Numbered from the stretch's first letter, positions 8,196 through 17,311 are shown. The stretch is DNA of 37,188 bases from Clostridiales bacterium Firm_04 (GCA_001603005.1 LVAJ01000045.1:1-37188), one strand, 5' to 3'. Notes: generated from the sequence alone by a model not told the origin. Numbers and translations are program-made.

Positions 8196-9887
8196 TTGGA
8201 CATTTACCAGATCGCAAATCAGATGAAAGCCGAGCGCAAAACGATCTTCGATATCCCGATGCGCGTGACCTTCTATGCCCGCGTCTCGACGACACGCGAG
8301 GAGCAGGAAAATTCCATTGAAAACCAGATCGCGTTCTTTACGGACATGATTCAGAAGAACGAGAACTGGGAGTATATCGAGGGCTATGTAGACCGCATCC
8401 GCGGCGAGGCGGCGGAGAACCGCGTCAATTTTATGCGCATGATCGAGGACGGCAAGGCGGGAATGTTCGATCTCGTGCTGACGAAAGAGGTCAGCCGATT
8501 CGCCCGCAACACCATTGACAGCCTGACCTATACCCGCGATCTGCTCCGCGCCGGTGTCGGCGTGTTCTTCCAGAATGACAACATCTGCACGATCGACACA
8601 GACAGCGAGCTGCGCCTGACGATCATGTCAAGTATTGCGGCGGACGAGGTGCGCAAGCTCTCGGAGCGTGTGCGCTGGGGGCATAAGCGTTCGATCGAGA
8701 GCGGCAATGTCATGGGCAACAGCCGTATTTTCGGCTACGACAAAAAAGACTGTAAGCTGACGATCAACGAATCCGAAGCCGAAATGGTGCGCCTGATTTT
8801 CGAGCTTTACAGCACCGGCGATTACAGTACGCGCAAGATCGAGCGTATCCTCTGGGACAAGGGCTACCGCGGACGAAACGGCACGCGCATTCATCACAAC
8901 ACGATCACCGGCATCATCCAGAACCCGAAATACAAGGGCTATTTCTGCGGCAACAAGGTCAAAATCGTCGATTACCGTACCCGCGAGCAGCGCTTTCTGC
9001 CGGAGGAGGAATGGGTACTGTATAAGGATGAAACCGGCGAGACCGTTCCTGCAATCGTCAGCGAGGAGATTTGGGACAAGTGCAACGAGATCTTCCGCGA
9101 ACGCAGCACCGCGATCAAAAGCCGGGAGCGCTCATTCAAAGACAAGAGCGTTTTTACCGGCAAGATCTGGTGCAAGGCGCATGACGTTCCCTATTGGCGC
9201 ACAAGCTACTCCAACAGCGTTTCGCAGGGCAAACCGATCTATCAGTGGATATGCAGTGAGAAGAAGCGCTCCGGCGCGAAATCCTGCGCATCGTTTTCGA
9301 TTATGGAGAAAGACCTCTACGAAATGCTCTCAGCGCATTTTCAGTCAATCGCCGGCAACATCGAGGAATATGTGCGCGATTTCCTGCGTATCTACCGCGA
9401 AAGCGACCGCGAAGCAAATGCGCAGAAGCAGATCAACGAACTGCGGACGCAGCTTACAAGAGAGAAAGCGAAACGCGAAAAGCTGCTTGACCTCTACACT
9501 GAGGGCGACATCTCCCGTGACGAATTCCGCGAGCGCAACGGCAATTCCAATGTGCTGATCGCGCAGCTTGAGGAGGACATTTTTCAGCTTGAAGCAAAGG
9601 CTTCGCAGACGGCGGACTATGCCGCCGAAATGCAAAAGATCGAGGAATATTTCAGGACGCTGTACCGTCCCGGTCACATCATGTCAAAAGAGGAAGTCGA
9701 TGAAATGGCGAAAACGATGATCGACCGCATTGATGTTGTTCCGGTCAACCGCACGGAGATGAAGCTGGAAGTGAAGCTGAAAACAAGTGCCTCTGCCGAT
9801 ATTTCGTATATTCGCAGCGGCGATCGGTACGGTCGTCGTTCCGGACACATCACCAAGAAAATGATCGACGCCTATAAGATGCAGTAA
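8196..9887 (+). CDS. Large serine recombinase (site-specific integrase)
   Basis: 563 aa using a TTG start with AGGAGGG 6 nt upstream; no ATG of comparable quality exists. The resolvase domain begins RVTFYARVSTTREEQENSIENQ, with Ser31 as the nucleophile, then KEVSRFARNTIDSL and the E-helix SSIAADEVRKLSERVRWGHKRSI. A recombinase domain (NPKYKGYFCG, about residue 245) is followed by a zinc-ribbon-like stretch (IWCKAHDVPYW ... WICSEKKRSGAKSCAS). A long coiled coil (about 400-480) and a C-terminal basic tail complete it. Order and length fit integrases of ICEs and phages. It has its own promoter and is the last gene of the accessory block, as expected for an integrase next to an attachment site; no att core could be identified by eye. 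Confidence 0.95.
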   Translation: MDIYQIANQMKAERKTIFDIPMRVTFYARVSTTREEQENSIENQIAFFTDMIQKNENWEYIEGYVDRIRGEAAENRVNFMRMIEDGKAGMFDLVLTKEVSRFARNTIDSLTYTRDLLRAGVGVFFQNDNICTIDTDSELRLTIMSSIAADEVRKLSERVRWGHKRSIESGNVMGNSRIFGYDKKDCKLTINESEAEMVRLIFELYSTGDYSTRKIERILWDKGYRGRNGTRIHHNTITGIIQNPKYKGYFCGNKVKIVDYRTREQRFLPEEEWVLYKDETGETVPAIVSEEIWDKCNEIFRERSTAIKSRERSFKDKSVFTGKIWCKAHDVPYWRTSYSNSVSQGKPIYQWICSEKKRSGAKSCASFSIMEKDLYEMLSAHFQSIAGNIEEYVRDFLRIYRESDREANAQKQINELRTQLTREKAKREKLLDLYTEGDISRDEFRERNGNSNVLIAQLEEDIFQLEAKASQTADYAAEMQKIEEYFRTLYRPGHIMSKEEVDEMAKTMIDRIDVVPVNRTEMKLEVKLKTSASADISYIRSGDRYGRRSGHITKKMIDAYKMQ

Positions 9888-9900
9888 TTGCAGCTCCATG

Positions 9901-9933
9901 AAAAAGGCTCCGCTTTCGGGCGGAGTCTTTTTT
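9901..9933. terminator. Bidirectional rho-independent terminator
   Basis: AAAAAGGCTCCGC / GCGGAGTCTTTTTT, short loop. It has T-runs on both strands and serves the rightward recombinase and the leftward SNF2 gene. A near-copy of this stem follows the ABC permease at 17252-17278. Confidence 0.9.
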
Positions 9934-10040
9934 GCGCAGATGAGATCAGAACAGCCGCTCCATTCAGCTGAACGAAGCGGCTTTCGGTATTGATATGCGA
10001 GTGCGCGCAGGCAGTTCCGCTGCGGCGCATCGGCGGCTTC

Positions 10041-12185
10041 TCATTTCTTCGCATTGATGCGGTCGGCTTCTTCTTTGATGATCGAGCTGAATGTCTGTTC
10101 GTCGATCCCGCCGCTTTCGAGCGCCGCCTCGGACTGATCCGCAAACGCATCGAAAATGACCTGCTTGTCTTCGAGCATGCCGATGAGCCTTTCATCGACG
10201 GAATCCTCGCACAGCAGACGGTAGACCAGCACATTGCGCGTCTGTCCCATGCGGTATGCGCGCGCGATCGCCTGATTCTCGATCGACGGCTTGAACTGCG
10301 GCTCACAGAGGATCACGACGCTGGCGGACTGAATATTCAGCCCCGTGCCGCCGGATTGGATCTGCGCGGCAAGTACGGTTCCTGCCGGCGCCTGATCGAA
10401 TGTATCGACGATCTCCTGCCGCCGCTGCGGGGATACATTGCCGCTGATCGGCTCCATGCAGCGCTCGCCGAGCAGGAGCGTGATTTTGCGGATCGTATCG
10501 AGGAAAAAGGAAAAGACGATCACCTTGCGCCCGTCCGCGGCGGCTTCTTCGACAAGCTCCAGCAGACGCGCGGCTTTTGAGGAATCTTTGAGGTCGGGCA
10601 CATTCCATGAAACGCGCCGTGCCTCGGTATAGTTTCCGGAGAGCACCGCCTGTTCATAGAGCGCTTCCTCTGCCGGATTCATCGAACACCATTCGCGGTT
10701 TTCGATCAGATCCGGCAGCTCCGTCAGGACATCCTCGCGCTTTCTGCGGTAATAGACCGGTGCAATGATCTTCCGGAACTGCGGCGCAGAGGAAAGATAC
10801 GTCATATTGCGGATCTCCGCAGCGATCTCCGGCTGCAGAATCCGGATCAGCGCGACCATTTCATCGACCTTGTTTTCCAGTGCCGTGCCGGTCATGAACA
10901 GCAGACGGTCCGCATGTTCGCCGATTTCCCTGACATTGACCGTGCGCTTTGCCTCTGGATTTTTGATGTAGTGCGCTTCATCGACAACGAGCATTGCAAA
11001 CCGGAAACTGTCCGGCATTTTGCAGTAGACGGTCGTTTCATAGGTTGTGACGGCGACGCCGCCGGAATCGCACCACGCAAGGAATGCTTCCTGCCTTGTC
11101 GCGCCGTGGATCTTCACGACCGGCAGTTCGCTCATTTTCCGGATCTCCCTGCACCAGTTTGTCAGGACGCTCGCCGGACAGACCACCATGAAATGTGTAG
11201 CGCCTGCATTTCTGATCGAGACCATTGCCGCGATCGCCTGCACGGTTTTGCCGAGTCCCATTTCATCGCCGAGCAGCACGCATTTCTGATGCAGGATGTA
11301 TTTCACGCCCCATTCCTGATAGCGGCGCAATTCGCAGCGCAGTCCTTCGGGATTGTAGATTTCCTCCTGGATCTCATGCGCAAGCTCCTCGGGCAGACCG
11401 TACAGCGCATCGTCATTGCCGAGCACGCCCGGATTGATCTCCTCAAGAATATTGATGAACTGAATGGAATTTGCGGTGAAATCATTCCACGCATCGGTGT
11501 TTGTGCAGCTTTGGATCGCCGTGATTTCGGAGACAAGCGCCTCGGCATCTGTCCCGTAGGGATCGTCGATTTTCAGCTCTGTCAGGCGGCAGAAGGCTTC
11601 CATTGCCTTTTGCTTTTTGATTTTGGATGCGAACAGCCATTTGAGCTTTCCGCGCACGGCTTCGAGATCGGTGACCGCTGCTGTGATATCCGCGCGGTGC
11701 AGATCTGCAAGCTGTGCGGCAGGCGAAACCAGCGGCTGCAATTGCCTGTACCGGCTGATCTCGGTCACAAGCGCAGAGTTTTCCGGCGTCTGATTGTCCG
11801 TGCTGAGCCGGATCTTGCAGCCCTGTCTGACCTTCACGGACATTTCATTGACAATGCGCCGGATCGCATAGGCTGCATCCTCGCTGACGCCGTATACAGC
11901 GGTCAATGCCGCGACAGATGCGGGCATGAGGTCTGCGATGGTGTTGTAGCCGCTGTCGTGCAGCGCTTTGAGGCGGAAGATGCGTGTTCCGCGGTTGTTG
12001 AGCTCCTCAACCGGAACATTCCGGAGAATATTCAGAATGCTCTGTTCGATCATCTGATCGGAAAATGCTTTGATATTATCGCGGCAGCTTTGCAGCGCGG
12101 CGGGCACGGCATCGAGCTGACCGAGCAGCTGCCGGTGTTCTTCCGTCAGCAGCTTTGCAGCTTTGACGTCATACGGTCTTGCCAT
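10041..12185 (-). CDS. SNF2-family DEAH-box helicase/ATPase
   Basis: 714 aa; AAGGAGG before the ATG supports the start. The ATPase core has ELRRYQEWGVKYI (about 286-298), motif I GDEMGLGKT (306-314), motif II DEAH (402-405), motif III MTGTALEN (431-438), motif V SGGTGLNIQ (611-619) and motif VI QAIARAYRMGQT (638-649). All are close to the SNF2 consensus, although motif VI has A-R-A-Y for the usual D-R-A-H. The first 280 residues are specific to this protein and include a helix-hairpin-helix-like stretch (about 75-115). Such proteins translocate on double-stranded DNA. No methylase, nuclease or PLD gene is adjacent, so a defence system cannot be claimed. It is transcribed left from a promoter of the repeated type described elsewhere. 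Confidence 0.93.
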   Translation of the reverse strand: MARPYDVKAAKLLTEEHRQLLGQLDAVPAALQSCRDNIKAFSDQMIEQSILNILRNVPVEELNNRGTRIFRLKALHDSGYNTIADLMPASVAALTAVYGVSEDAAYAIRRIVNEMSVKVRQGCKIRLSTDNQTPENSALVTEISRYRQLQPLVSPAAQLADLHRADITAAVTDLEAVRGKLKWLFASKIKKQKAMEAFCRLTELKIDDPYGTDAEALVSEITAIQSCTNTDAWNDFTANSIQFINILEEINPGVLGNDDALYGLPEELAHEIQEEIYNPEGLRCELRRYQEWGVKYILHQKCVLLGDEMGLGKTVQAIAAMVSIRNAGATHFMVVCPASVLTNWCREIRKMSELPVVKIHGATRQEAFLAWCDSGGVAVTTYETTVYCKMPDSFRFAMLVVDEAHYIKNPEAKRTVNVREIGEHADRLLFMTGTALENKVDEMVALIRILQPEIAAEIRNMTYLSSAPQFRKIIAPVYYRRKREDVLTELPDLIENREWCSMNPAEEALYEQAVLSGNYTEARRVSWNVPDLKDSSKAARLLELVEEAAADGRKVIVFSFFLDTIRKITLLLGERCMEPISGNVSPQRRQEIVDTFDQAPAGTVLAAQIQSGGTGLNIQSASVVILCEPQFKPSIENQAIARAYRMGQTRNVLVYRLLCEDSVDERLIGMLEDKQVIFDAFADQSEAALESGGIDEQTFSSIIKEEADRINAKK

Positions 12186-12220
12186 GATATTCCTCCTTCC
12201 GATCCTGTGATCTGAATATT

Positions 12221-12249
12221 ATTATAGCATATTGAGCCGAAAAGTGCAA
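12221..12249 (-). promoter_or_regulatory. Leftward promoter copy (a), SNF2 gene
   Basis: Coding-strand TTGCAC, 17-bp spacer ending ATATGC-type, TATAAT, preceded by CCCA. It is 36 bp from the start codon. Member of a five-copy promoter family. Confidence 0.8.
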
Positions 12250-12274
12250 TGGGGGAGCAAGGAAATAACATTAT

Positions 12275-12313
12275 GGGAGTACGCACGCAGCAGAAGCCGC
12301 GACCAGCGGCGTG
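12275..12313. repeat. GC-rich hairpin repeat, copy 1
   Basis: The core CAGAAGCCGCG-A-C-C-AGCGGCGTG (12291-12313) recurs at 37135-37157 with two changes, and the flank GGGAG...ACGC also matches. The GCCGC/GCGGC arms can form a hairpin. It lies between two promoter copies. No gene was supported anywhere in the 347 bases from 12186 to 12532. Confidence 0.6.
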
Positions 12314-12379
12314 CAGTAACGAAACATGGGAGAGCCGCGCCGCCGCACTCCGGATGGAAATGCCGGCGCGGGCTCCGCG

Positions 12380-12408
12380 CTTATAGCATATTATCCGGAA
12401 AAGTACAA
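12380..12408 (-). promoter_or_regulatory. Leftward promoter copy (b), distal
   Basis: TTGTAC, 17-bp spacer, TATAAG on the minus strand, 159 bp upstream of copy (a). It is weaker than (a) by consensus and points toward the SNF2 gene. Confidence 0.5.
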
Positions 12409-12461
12409 TGGGAGCGGATGCAGAAATTTTGCGGCGTTGCTTCCGGGGATTGAAAAGACAC

Positions 12462-12490
12462 TTGACTTCCGTCCGGTTTGGCGGTATACT
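12462..12490 (+). promoter_or_regulatory. Promoter of the Bce-type regulator genes
   Basis: TTGACT, 17-bp spacer, TATACT. It is 42 bp before the response-regulator start. Confidence 0.75.
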
Positions 12491-12532
12491 AAAATGAAAA
12501 CGAGTCCCGCGAGAAGGAGCGTACTTTGAAAT

Positions 12533-13198
12533 ATGAAAAAAATACTGATTATTGAAGATGACCGCGTGCTCAGCGAAGAACTCGCCAGACTGCTGCAAAG
12601 TGCGGGCTATGAAGCCGAACGCATCACGGAATTTTCCGGCGTGGCTGCGCAGATGCAGAAAGCAGACGCAGATCTGATCCTGCTGGACATCAATCTGCCG
12701 GAGATCAGCGGGGAAACGCTGCTGCAGGAATTTCGCCGCAAAAGCAATACGCCCGTCATCATGCTGACGAGCCGCACGACAGAGATCGACGAGGTGCTCT
12801 CCATGAGCTGCGGCGCAGATGACTACATCACAAAGCCCTATAACCCGACGATTCTGCTGCTGCGGATCTCTGCCGTTCTGAAACGCAGCGGATCGTCCGG
12901 CAGCGGCGTGCAGCAGTACGGCGAAATTGTCGTCAGCACGGTGCGCGGCAGCCTGACATGCGGGAAAAGAGAGCAGATCCTCACCAAAAATGAAATGATC
13001 ATCTTTCAGCTTTTGCTGGAGCGCAGAGGTGAGATTGTCACGCGCGACGATCTGATGACTGCGCTGTGGGACAACGATGAATTTGTCAATGACAATGCGC
13101 TTTCTGTCAATATCAGCAGACTGCGCGGAAAGCTCGCAGAACTGGGCTTTCCGGATGCCATTGAAACGCGGAAGAAACAGGGGTATCTGCTGAAATGA
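12533..13198 (+). CDS. OmpR-family response regulator (BceR-like)
   Basis: 221 aa. Receiver domain: Asp9-Asp10 acid pocket, Asp52 phosphoacceptor in LLDINLP, Thr79 region (MLTSRT) and Lys101 in YITKPY. The C-terminal winged-helix domain (about 125-221) contains LTKNEMIIFQLLLERRGEIVTRDDL and the NALSVNISRLRGKL recognition region. Its stop overlaps the kinase start by ATGA, so the two are translationally coupled. Followed by a kinase with two helices and no sensor domain and then an ABC ATPase/permease, it matches the Bce/Vra peptide-antibiotic response layout. Its probable targets are the promoters of its own module. The Shine-Dalgarno AAGGAG is 13 nt away, somewhat far. Confidence 0.92.
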   Translation: MKKILIIEDDRVLSEELARLLQSAGYEAERITEFSGVAAQMQKADADLILLDINLPEISGETLLQEFRRKSNTPVIMLTSRTTEIDEVLSMSCGADDYITKPYNPTILLLRISAVLKRSGSSGSGVQQYGEIVVSTVRGSLTCGKREQILTKNEMIIFQLLLERRGEIVTRDDLMTALWDNDEFVNDNALSVNISRLRGKLAELGFPDAIETRKKQGYLLK

Positions 13199-14202
13199 GA
13201 TTGCGGGATTATCTGAAAGACCGTCTGCCGGCGTTTTTGACCGGCGCGGTGACATGGCTTCTGGTTCTGATCTTTTTGTATACATTCCATGTCTCTGCGG
13301 AAGCCTGCGTGATCGTCACCGGCATTGCGCTTGCCGGTGCGTGCATTGCAGAGAGCTGGGAATTTCTGCGGAAAAAGCCGTTTTATGACAATCTTTTGCA
13401 GCAGACGGAGCAGCTCGACCGGAAATATCTGCTGCATGAAATGATCGAGGAACCGGCATTCTTTGAGGGAAAGGTTCTGTGCGACGTGCTGCGGGAATCG
13501 GACAAATCCATGTGTGAGCAGATCGCGCAGTACCGCCGCGAGACAGAGGCGTTCCGTGACTACATTGAACTGTGGGTGCATGAGATCAAGCTGCCGGTCG
13601 CGAGTTTGCAGCTCATTTCCCACAACGACGGCAATGCGAAATATGCAGAGCAGATCAACCGGATCGACGCCTATATTGAAAATGTGCTCTATTACACGCG
13701 CAGCGAGACTGCGGAAAAGGATTACATCATCAAGCCGGTTCCGCTGCAGCGCGTGTTTACGGATACGGCGCTGAAACACCGCACTGAGCTGCAGGAACGG
13801 AACATCACGCTGCACACGGAAAATCTGAATGTGCAGGTCATGACCGACAGCAAATGGCTGGGGTTTATCTTCGGACAGCTCATCAGCAACAGCATCAAAT
13901 ATCAGGCATCGGAGATCACGGTTTCCGCAGAGGATACGCCGGAGCAGACTGTGCTGCGTTTCCGCGACAACGGCATCGGCATTCCGCCGCACGATCTGCC
14001 AAGTATCTTTGAAAAATCGTTCACGGGCGAAAACGGCAGGACACATGCAAAATCGACCGGCATGGGGCTGTATATCGTGAAAAAGCTCTGCGATAAGCTG
14101 GGGCACAGCATTTCCGCCGAATCCGAGCAGGGGAACTATACGGAGATCCGGATCGTATTCGGGAAAAATGACCTCTATGCCGGCAACCTTTCAAAAATGT
14201 AA
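13195..14202 (+). CDS. Intramembrane-sensing histidine kinase (BceS-like)
   Basis: 335 aa. Two membrane helices (about 12-31 and 34-53) are separated by only a few residues, so there is no outside sensor domain, the signature of BceS kinases that sense through their partner ABC permease. The phosphoacceptor is His129 in the family-typical WVHEIKLPV. The ATPase domain has the N box QLISNSIKY (Asn232), G1 DNGIGIP (258-264), F box IFEKSFTG and G2 STGMGLYI (287-294). All key residues are present. The start overlaps the regulator stop. It would phosphorylate the upstream regulator in response to flux through the downstream transporter. Confidence 0.93.
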   Translation: MRLRDYLKDRLPAFLTGAVTWLLVLIFLYTFHVSAEACVIVTGIALAGACIAESWEFLRKKPFYDNLLQQTEQLDRKYLLHEMIEEPAFFEGKVLCDVLRESDKSMCEQIAQYRRETEAFRDYIELWVHEIKLPVASLQLISHNDGNAKYAEQINRIDAYIENVLYYTRSETAEKDYIIKPVPLQRVFTDTALKHRTELQERNITLHTENLNVQVMTDSKWLGFIFGQLISNSIKYQASEITVSAEDTPEQTVLRFRDNGIGIPPHDLPSIFEKSFTGENGRTHAKSTGMGLYIVKKLCDKLGHSISAESEQGNYTEIRIVFGKNDLYAGNLSKM

Positions 14203-14245
14203 TGTTCCGTAAGATTAAAACTGCGACACCGTCCGCAAAATGTGA

Positions 14246-14251
14246 TATACT
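14246..14251 (+). promoter_or_regulatory. -10 box before the Bce-type transporter genes
   Basis: TATACT preceded by TGTGA, about 50-100 bp before the ABC ATPase start. The -35 is poor (GCGACA-like), typical of an activated promoter. CCGTCCG lies 9-10 bp upstream of the -10 both here and at the regulator promoter (12468), so a shared regulator contact is possible. Confidence 0.5.
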
Positions 14252-14302
14252 CAGATCATCGGCGGGGGGATCCCCGCGAAATCAGAAACAGGGTGGTCTG
14301 TT

Positions 14303-15112
14303 ATGGAAAACAATACAGGTGTACAGATGAAGGGAGCGGACAGGCAGATGGAATTACTTCGGATTCAGCAGATCGAAAAATACTACGGCAGCAAATCCAG
14401 CCTGACAAAAGCGATCGACGATATCTCGTTCAATGTGGAAAAGGGCGAGTTTGTTGCGATCATGGGTGCATCCGGCAGCGGAAAGACCACGCTGCTCAAC
14501 TGTATCTCGACCATTGACCGCGTGACAGCAGGGCATATTTTTCTCGAAGATACGGATATTACCGCGCTCAAAGGCAAGGCGCTGAACCGCTTCCGCAGAG
14601 AGAAGCTCGGCTTTATCTTTCAGGATTTCAACCTGCTGGATACGCTGACAGCCTACGAAAATATTGCGCTGGCACTGTCCATTCAGAAGCGTCCTGCAAA
14701 GGAGATCGACACGGCAGTCAAAACGGTTGCGGAGCAGCTCGGCATTACCGAAGTGCTGCAAAAATATCCCTATCAGATGTCCGGCGGTCAGAAGCAGCGT
14801 GTCGCCTCTGCCCGCGCGATCGTCACGGATCCCAGACTGGTGCTTGCCGACGAACCGACCGGCGCTCTGGATTCCAAAGCAGCGAAAATGCTGCTGGAGC
14901 GCTTCCGCTATCTCAATCAGGAGCGCGGCGCAACGATCATGATGGTCACGCACGACAGCTTTACCGCCAGCTACGCCGGACGCGTTATCTTCATCAAGGA
15001 CGGCAAAATCTTCCATGAGCTGCGCAGGGGCGATGACAGCCGCAAGCAGTTCTTTGACCGGATCATTGATGTCGTGACGCTGCTGGGAGGTGACGTCAGC
15101 GATGCTCTGTAA
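14303..15112 (+). CDS. ABC transporter ATPase (BceA-like)
   Basis: Up to 269 aa. The ATG at 14303 has a poor site (AGGGTGG); the one at 14348 (MELLRIQQIEKYYG, 254 aa) fits the usual BceA length and start and has GGGAG upstream, so the true N-terminus is open. Order of motifs: Walker A GASGSGKTT, Q-loop FIFQDFNLLDTLTAYENI, signature MSGGQKQRVASARAI, Walker B LVLADEPTGALDS and the H-loop MMVTHDS, which are MacB/LolD-like hallmarks. It powers the neighbouring permease for removal or release of envelope-targeting peptides from their lipid targets. It overlaps the permease gene by 11 nt, indicating coupling. Confidence 0.95.
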   Translation: MENNTGVQMKGADRQMELLRIQQIEKYYGSKSSLTKAIDDISFNVEKGEFVAIMGASGSGKTTLLNCISTIDRVTAGHIFLEDTDITALKGKALNRFRREKLGFIFQDFNLLDTLTAYENIALALSIQKRPAKEIDTAVKTVAEQLGITEVLQKYPYQMSGGQKQRVASARAIVTDPRLVLADEPTGALDSKAAKMLLERFRYLNQERGATIMMVTHDSFTASYAGRVIFIKDGKIFHELRRGDDSRKQFFDRIIDVVTLLGGDVSDAL

Positions 15113-17162
15113 ACTCTCTGTCAGCAATATCCGACGCAGTCTGCGCGATTACGCGATCTACTTTTTCACGCTGCTCATCGGCGTGTCGGTCTTTTATGTG
15201 TTCAACGCGATCGGCGGGCAGGCGACCATGATGCAGCTCGGCGAATCGAAAAACGAAATTGTCGGTCTGATCTCGTCCGCGCTGTCGTATATCAGCGTAT
15301 TTGTCGCGGGTGTGCTCGGTCTGCTGATCGTCTATGCCAGTCGCTTTCTGATGAAGCGCCGGCACAGGGAATTTGCGCTGTATATGACGCTCGGCATGAG
15401 CAAGGGCGGCATTTCCGCGATCCTGCTGCTGGAAACGGTCATCATCGGCATGCTGTCGCTCGGCGCCGGTCTGCTGCTCGGCATCGGGCTGTCCCAGCTG
15501 ATGAGCGCATTGGTCGCGCACCTGTTTGAAGCGGATATGTCCGCATACCGCTTCATGGTTTCCGGTGAAGCGGCGGTCAAGACGGTGCTGTTCTTTGCGG
15601 TGATGTATCTGGTCGTCATGGTGTTCAACAGCATCATGATCAGCCGGTTCAGGCTCATCGACCTGATGCAGTCCGGTCAGAAGGCGGAAACGATCAAGCT
15701 GAAAAATCCGGTGCTCTGTGTCATTGTGTTTCTGGTCTCCGCGGCGGTGCTCGGCTATACCTATTATCAGGTCGGCTGGAATTATGACGGGCTGAACCGC
15801 ACAAAGTTCGTGCTGAGCTTTGTTGCCGGAACCGTCACGACATTCCTGATCTTCTGGTCGGTTGCGGGCATGCTGCTGCGTGTTGTAATGTCCGCGAAAA
15901 ATACGTATTTCCGCAGCCTGAATGCATTTACCTTCCGGCAGATCAGCAGCAAGATCAACACGGCGGTCTGTTCCATGAGCATCATCTGTCTGATGCTGTT
16001 CATCACGATCTGCACGCTGACATCGGCGTTTTCGATCCGCAATTCGATGAATGCGAACCTCAGAGCGCTCTGTCCGGCGGATTTCGAGATCGAATGGGCA
16101 GTTTATGACGATCCGGAAAATGACCGGATCGTGTTTGAGGACGTTGCAGAGAAATATGCGGATGCCGGCATGGATATCCGTGAACATTTCCGCGATTCCG
16201 TGCATTTTCATTCCTACATTGATCCGGCGCTGACGCTCGGTACATTTCTGGGCAGTCAGCTGGAATCCATCCGGTCAGATTATCAGTTCTTGAATTATGA
16301 TGCGCATGAGGAAATCGTCCGGCTGAGCGATTATAACAGGCTGATGCAGCTTTACGGCAGGGAGCAGCTTGCACTGAACGATGACGAATTTCTTGTTGCG
16401 GCAAACTTTTCCTCTATGATCGAGATCCGGAACCGGATCCTTGCGGAGAAGCCGGCGGTCGAGGTGTTCGGACATACGCTGCATGCGCGCCTCGACAAAT
16501 GCACGGACGGCTTCATTTCGCTCTCGTCCAACCGCGTCAACACCGGCATTCTCATTGTGCCGGATGATGTGCCGGATGAAAGCGGCGCCGGAGCGGACTA
16601 TTTCATCGGAACCTATGCAGCCGATACAAAAGAAGCATGCGCGCAGACGGAGCAGACAGTCAAAGAACAGTTTGACCGGATGAGCCGCAGTCTTGCAGAC
16701 GACGCTGCCCGCAGCGTCATGACAACATCGAAAATCGAGATCTATGAGAACAGCATCGGCATTGCGGCGCTGGTCACATTCCTCGGACTGTATATCGGGC
16801 TGATCTTCCTGCTTGCCTGCGGCGCGGTTCTCGCGCTCAAGGAGCTTTCGGAGAGTGTGGACAGCATTCCGCGCTATGTGATGCTGCGCAAGCTCGGCGC
16901 AGAAGAACAGGATATCACCAAATCGCTGCTGATCCAGACGGGCGTGTTCTTCCTGCTCCCGCTGCTGCTTGCGGGGATCCATTCTGTCGTCGGCATGAAG
17001 TTTGCGGCATATGTGCTGAGCGTATTCGGAACGGAAAACATCGGCGCGTCGATCCTTTCGACATCGCTGATCCTGCTTGCGATCTACGGCGGATATTTCC
17101 TGATCACGTTCCTGAGCAGCAAACGCATCACCCACGCTGCGCAGAATATCCGCACACAGTAA
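15102..17162 (+). CDS. FtsX-like ABC permease (BceB-like)
   Basis: 686 aa from the ATG at 15102, with GGGAGG 11 nt upstream; the GTG at 15090 overlaps that site. It opens with SVSNIRRSLRDYAIYFFTL, has four early membrane segments, several more up to about residue 310, and then a roughly 220-residue outward domain (about 325-545). A final set of FtsX helices includes LKELSESVDSIPRYVMLRKLGAEEQDI. This ten-helix plan with a large external domain between helices 7 and 8 is specific to Bce-type transporters, where the domain reads the peptide or lipid target. It signals to the kinase upstream. The inducing compound cannot be deduced. Confidence 0.93.
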   Translation: MLCKLSVSNIRRSLRDYAIYFFTLLIGVSVFYVFNAIGGQATMMQLGESKNEIVGLISSALSYISVFVAGVLGLLIVYASRFLMKRRHREFALYMTLGMSKGGISAILLLETVIIGMLSLGAGLLLGIGLSQLMSALVAHLFEADMSAYRFMVSGEAAVKTVLFFAVMYLVVMVFNSIMISRFRLIDLMQSGQKAETIKLKNPVLCVIVFLVSAAVLGYTYYQVGWNYDGLNRTKFVLSFVAGTVTTFLIFWSVAGMLLRVVMSAKNTYFRSLNAFTFRQISSKINTAVCSMSIICLMLFITICTLTSAFSIRNSMNANLRALCPADFEIEWAVYDDPENDRIVFEDVAEKYADAGMDIREHFRDSVHFHSYIDPALTLGTFLGSQLESIRSDYQFLNYDAHEEIVRLSDYNRLMQLYGREQLALNDDEFLVAANFSSMIEIRNRILAEKPAVEVFGHTLHARLDKCTDGFISLSSNRVNTGILIVPDDVPDESGAGADYFIGTYAADTKEACAQTEQTVKEQFDRMSRSLADDAARSVMTTSKIEIYENSIGIAALVTFLGLYIGLIFLLACGAVLALKELSESVDSIPRYVMLRKLGAEEQDITKSLLIQTGVFFLLPLLLAGIHSVVGMKFAAYVLSVFGTENIGASILSTSLILLAIYGGYFLITFLSSKRITHAAQNIRTQ

Positions 17163-17251
17163 CCGGCAGATCTGCGGATCAAGCGGTATGGGGAAGCCGT
17201 CCCCGAACCTCAATATCAAGGATGTGTATGCATCATTTTTCGGCAGATGAA

Positions 17252-17278
17252 GGCTCCGCTCCCGGGCGGAGTCTTTTT
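17252..17278 (+). terminator. Rho-independent terminator of the Bce-type genes
   Basis: GGCTCCGC / GCGGAGTC, then TTTTT. The sequence is nearly the same as the terminator at 9901-9933. Confidence 0.9.
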
Positions 17279-17311
17279 CTGCGTTCATGCCGGACTTTTT
17301 TGCAGAACATG

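Noticed and set aside
10041..12185. SNF2 helicase as part of a DISARM- or Dnd-type defence system
   Set aside because: No methylase, PLD, DUF1998 or sulfur-modification gene lies nearby.
12914..14106. Long open frames opposite the regulator and kinase genes
   Set aside because: They mirror well-recognised genes; GC-rich third positions create long antisense frames throughout this window.
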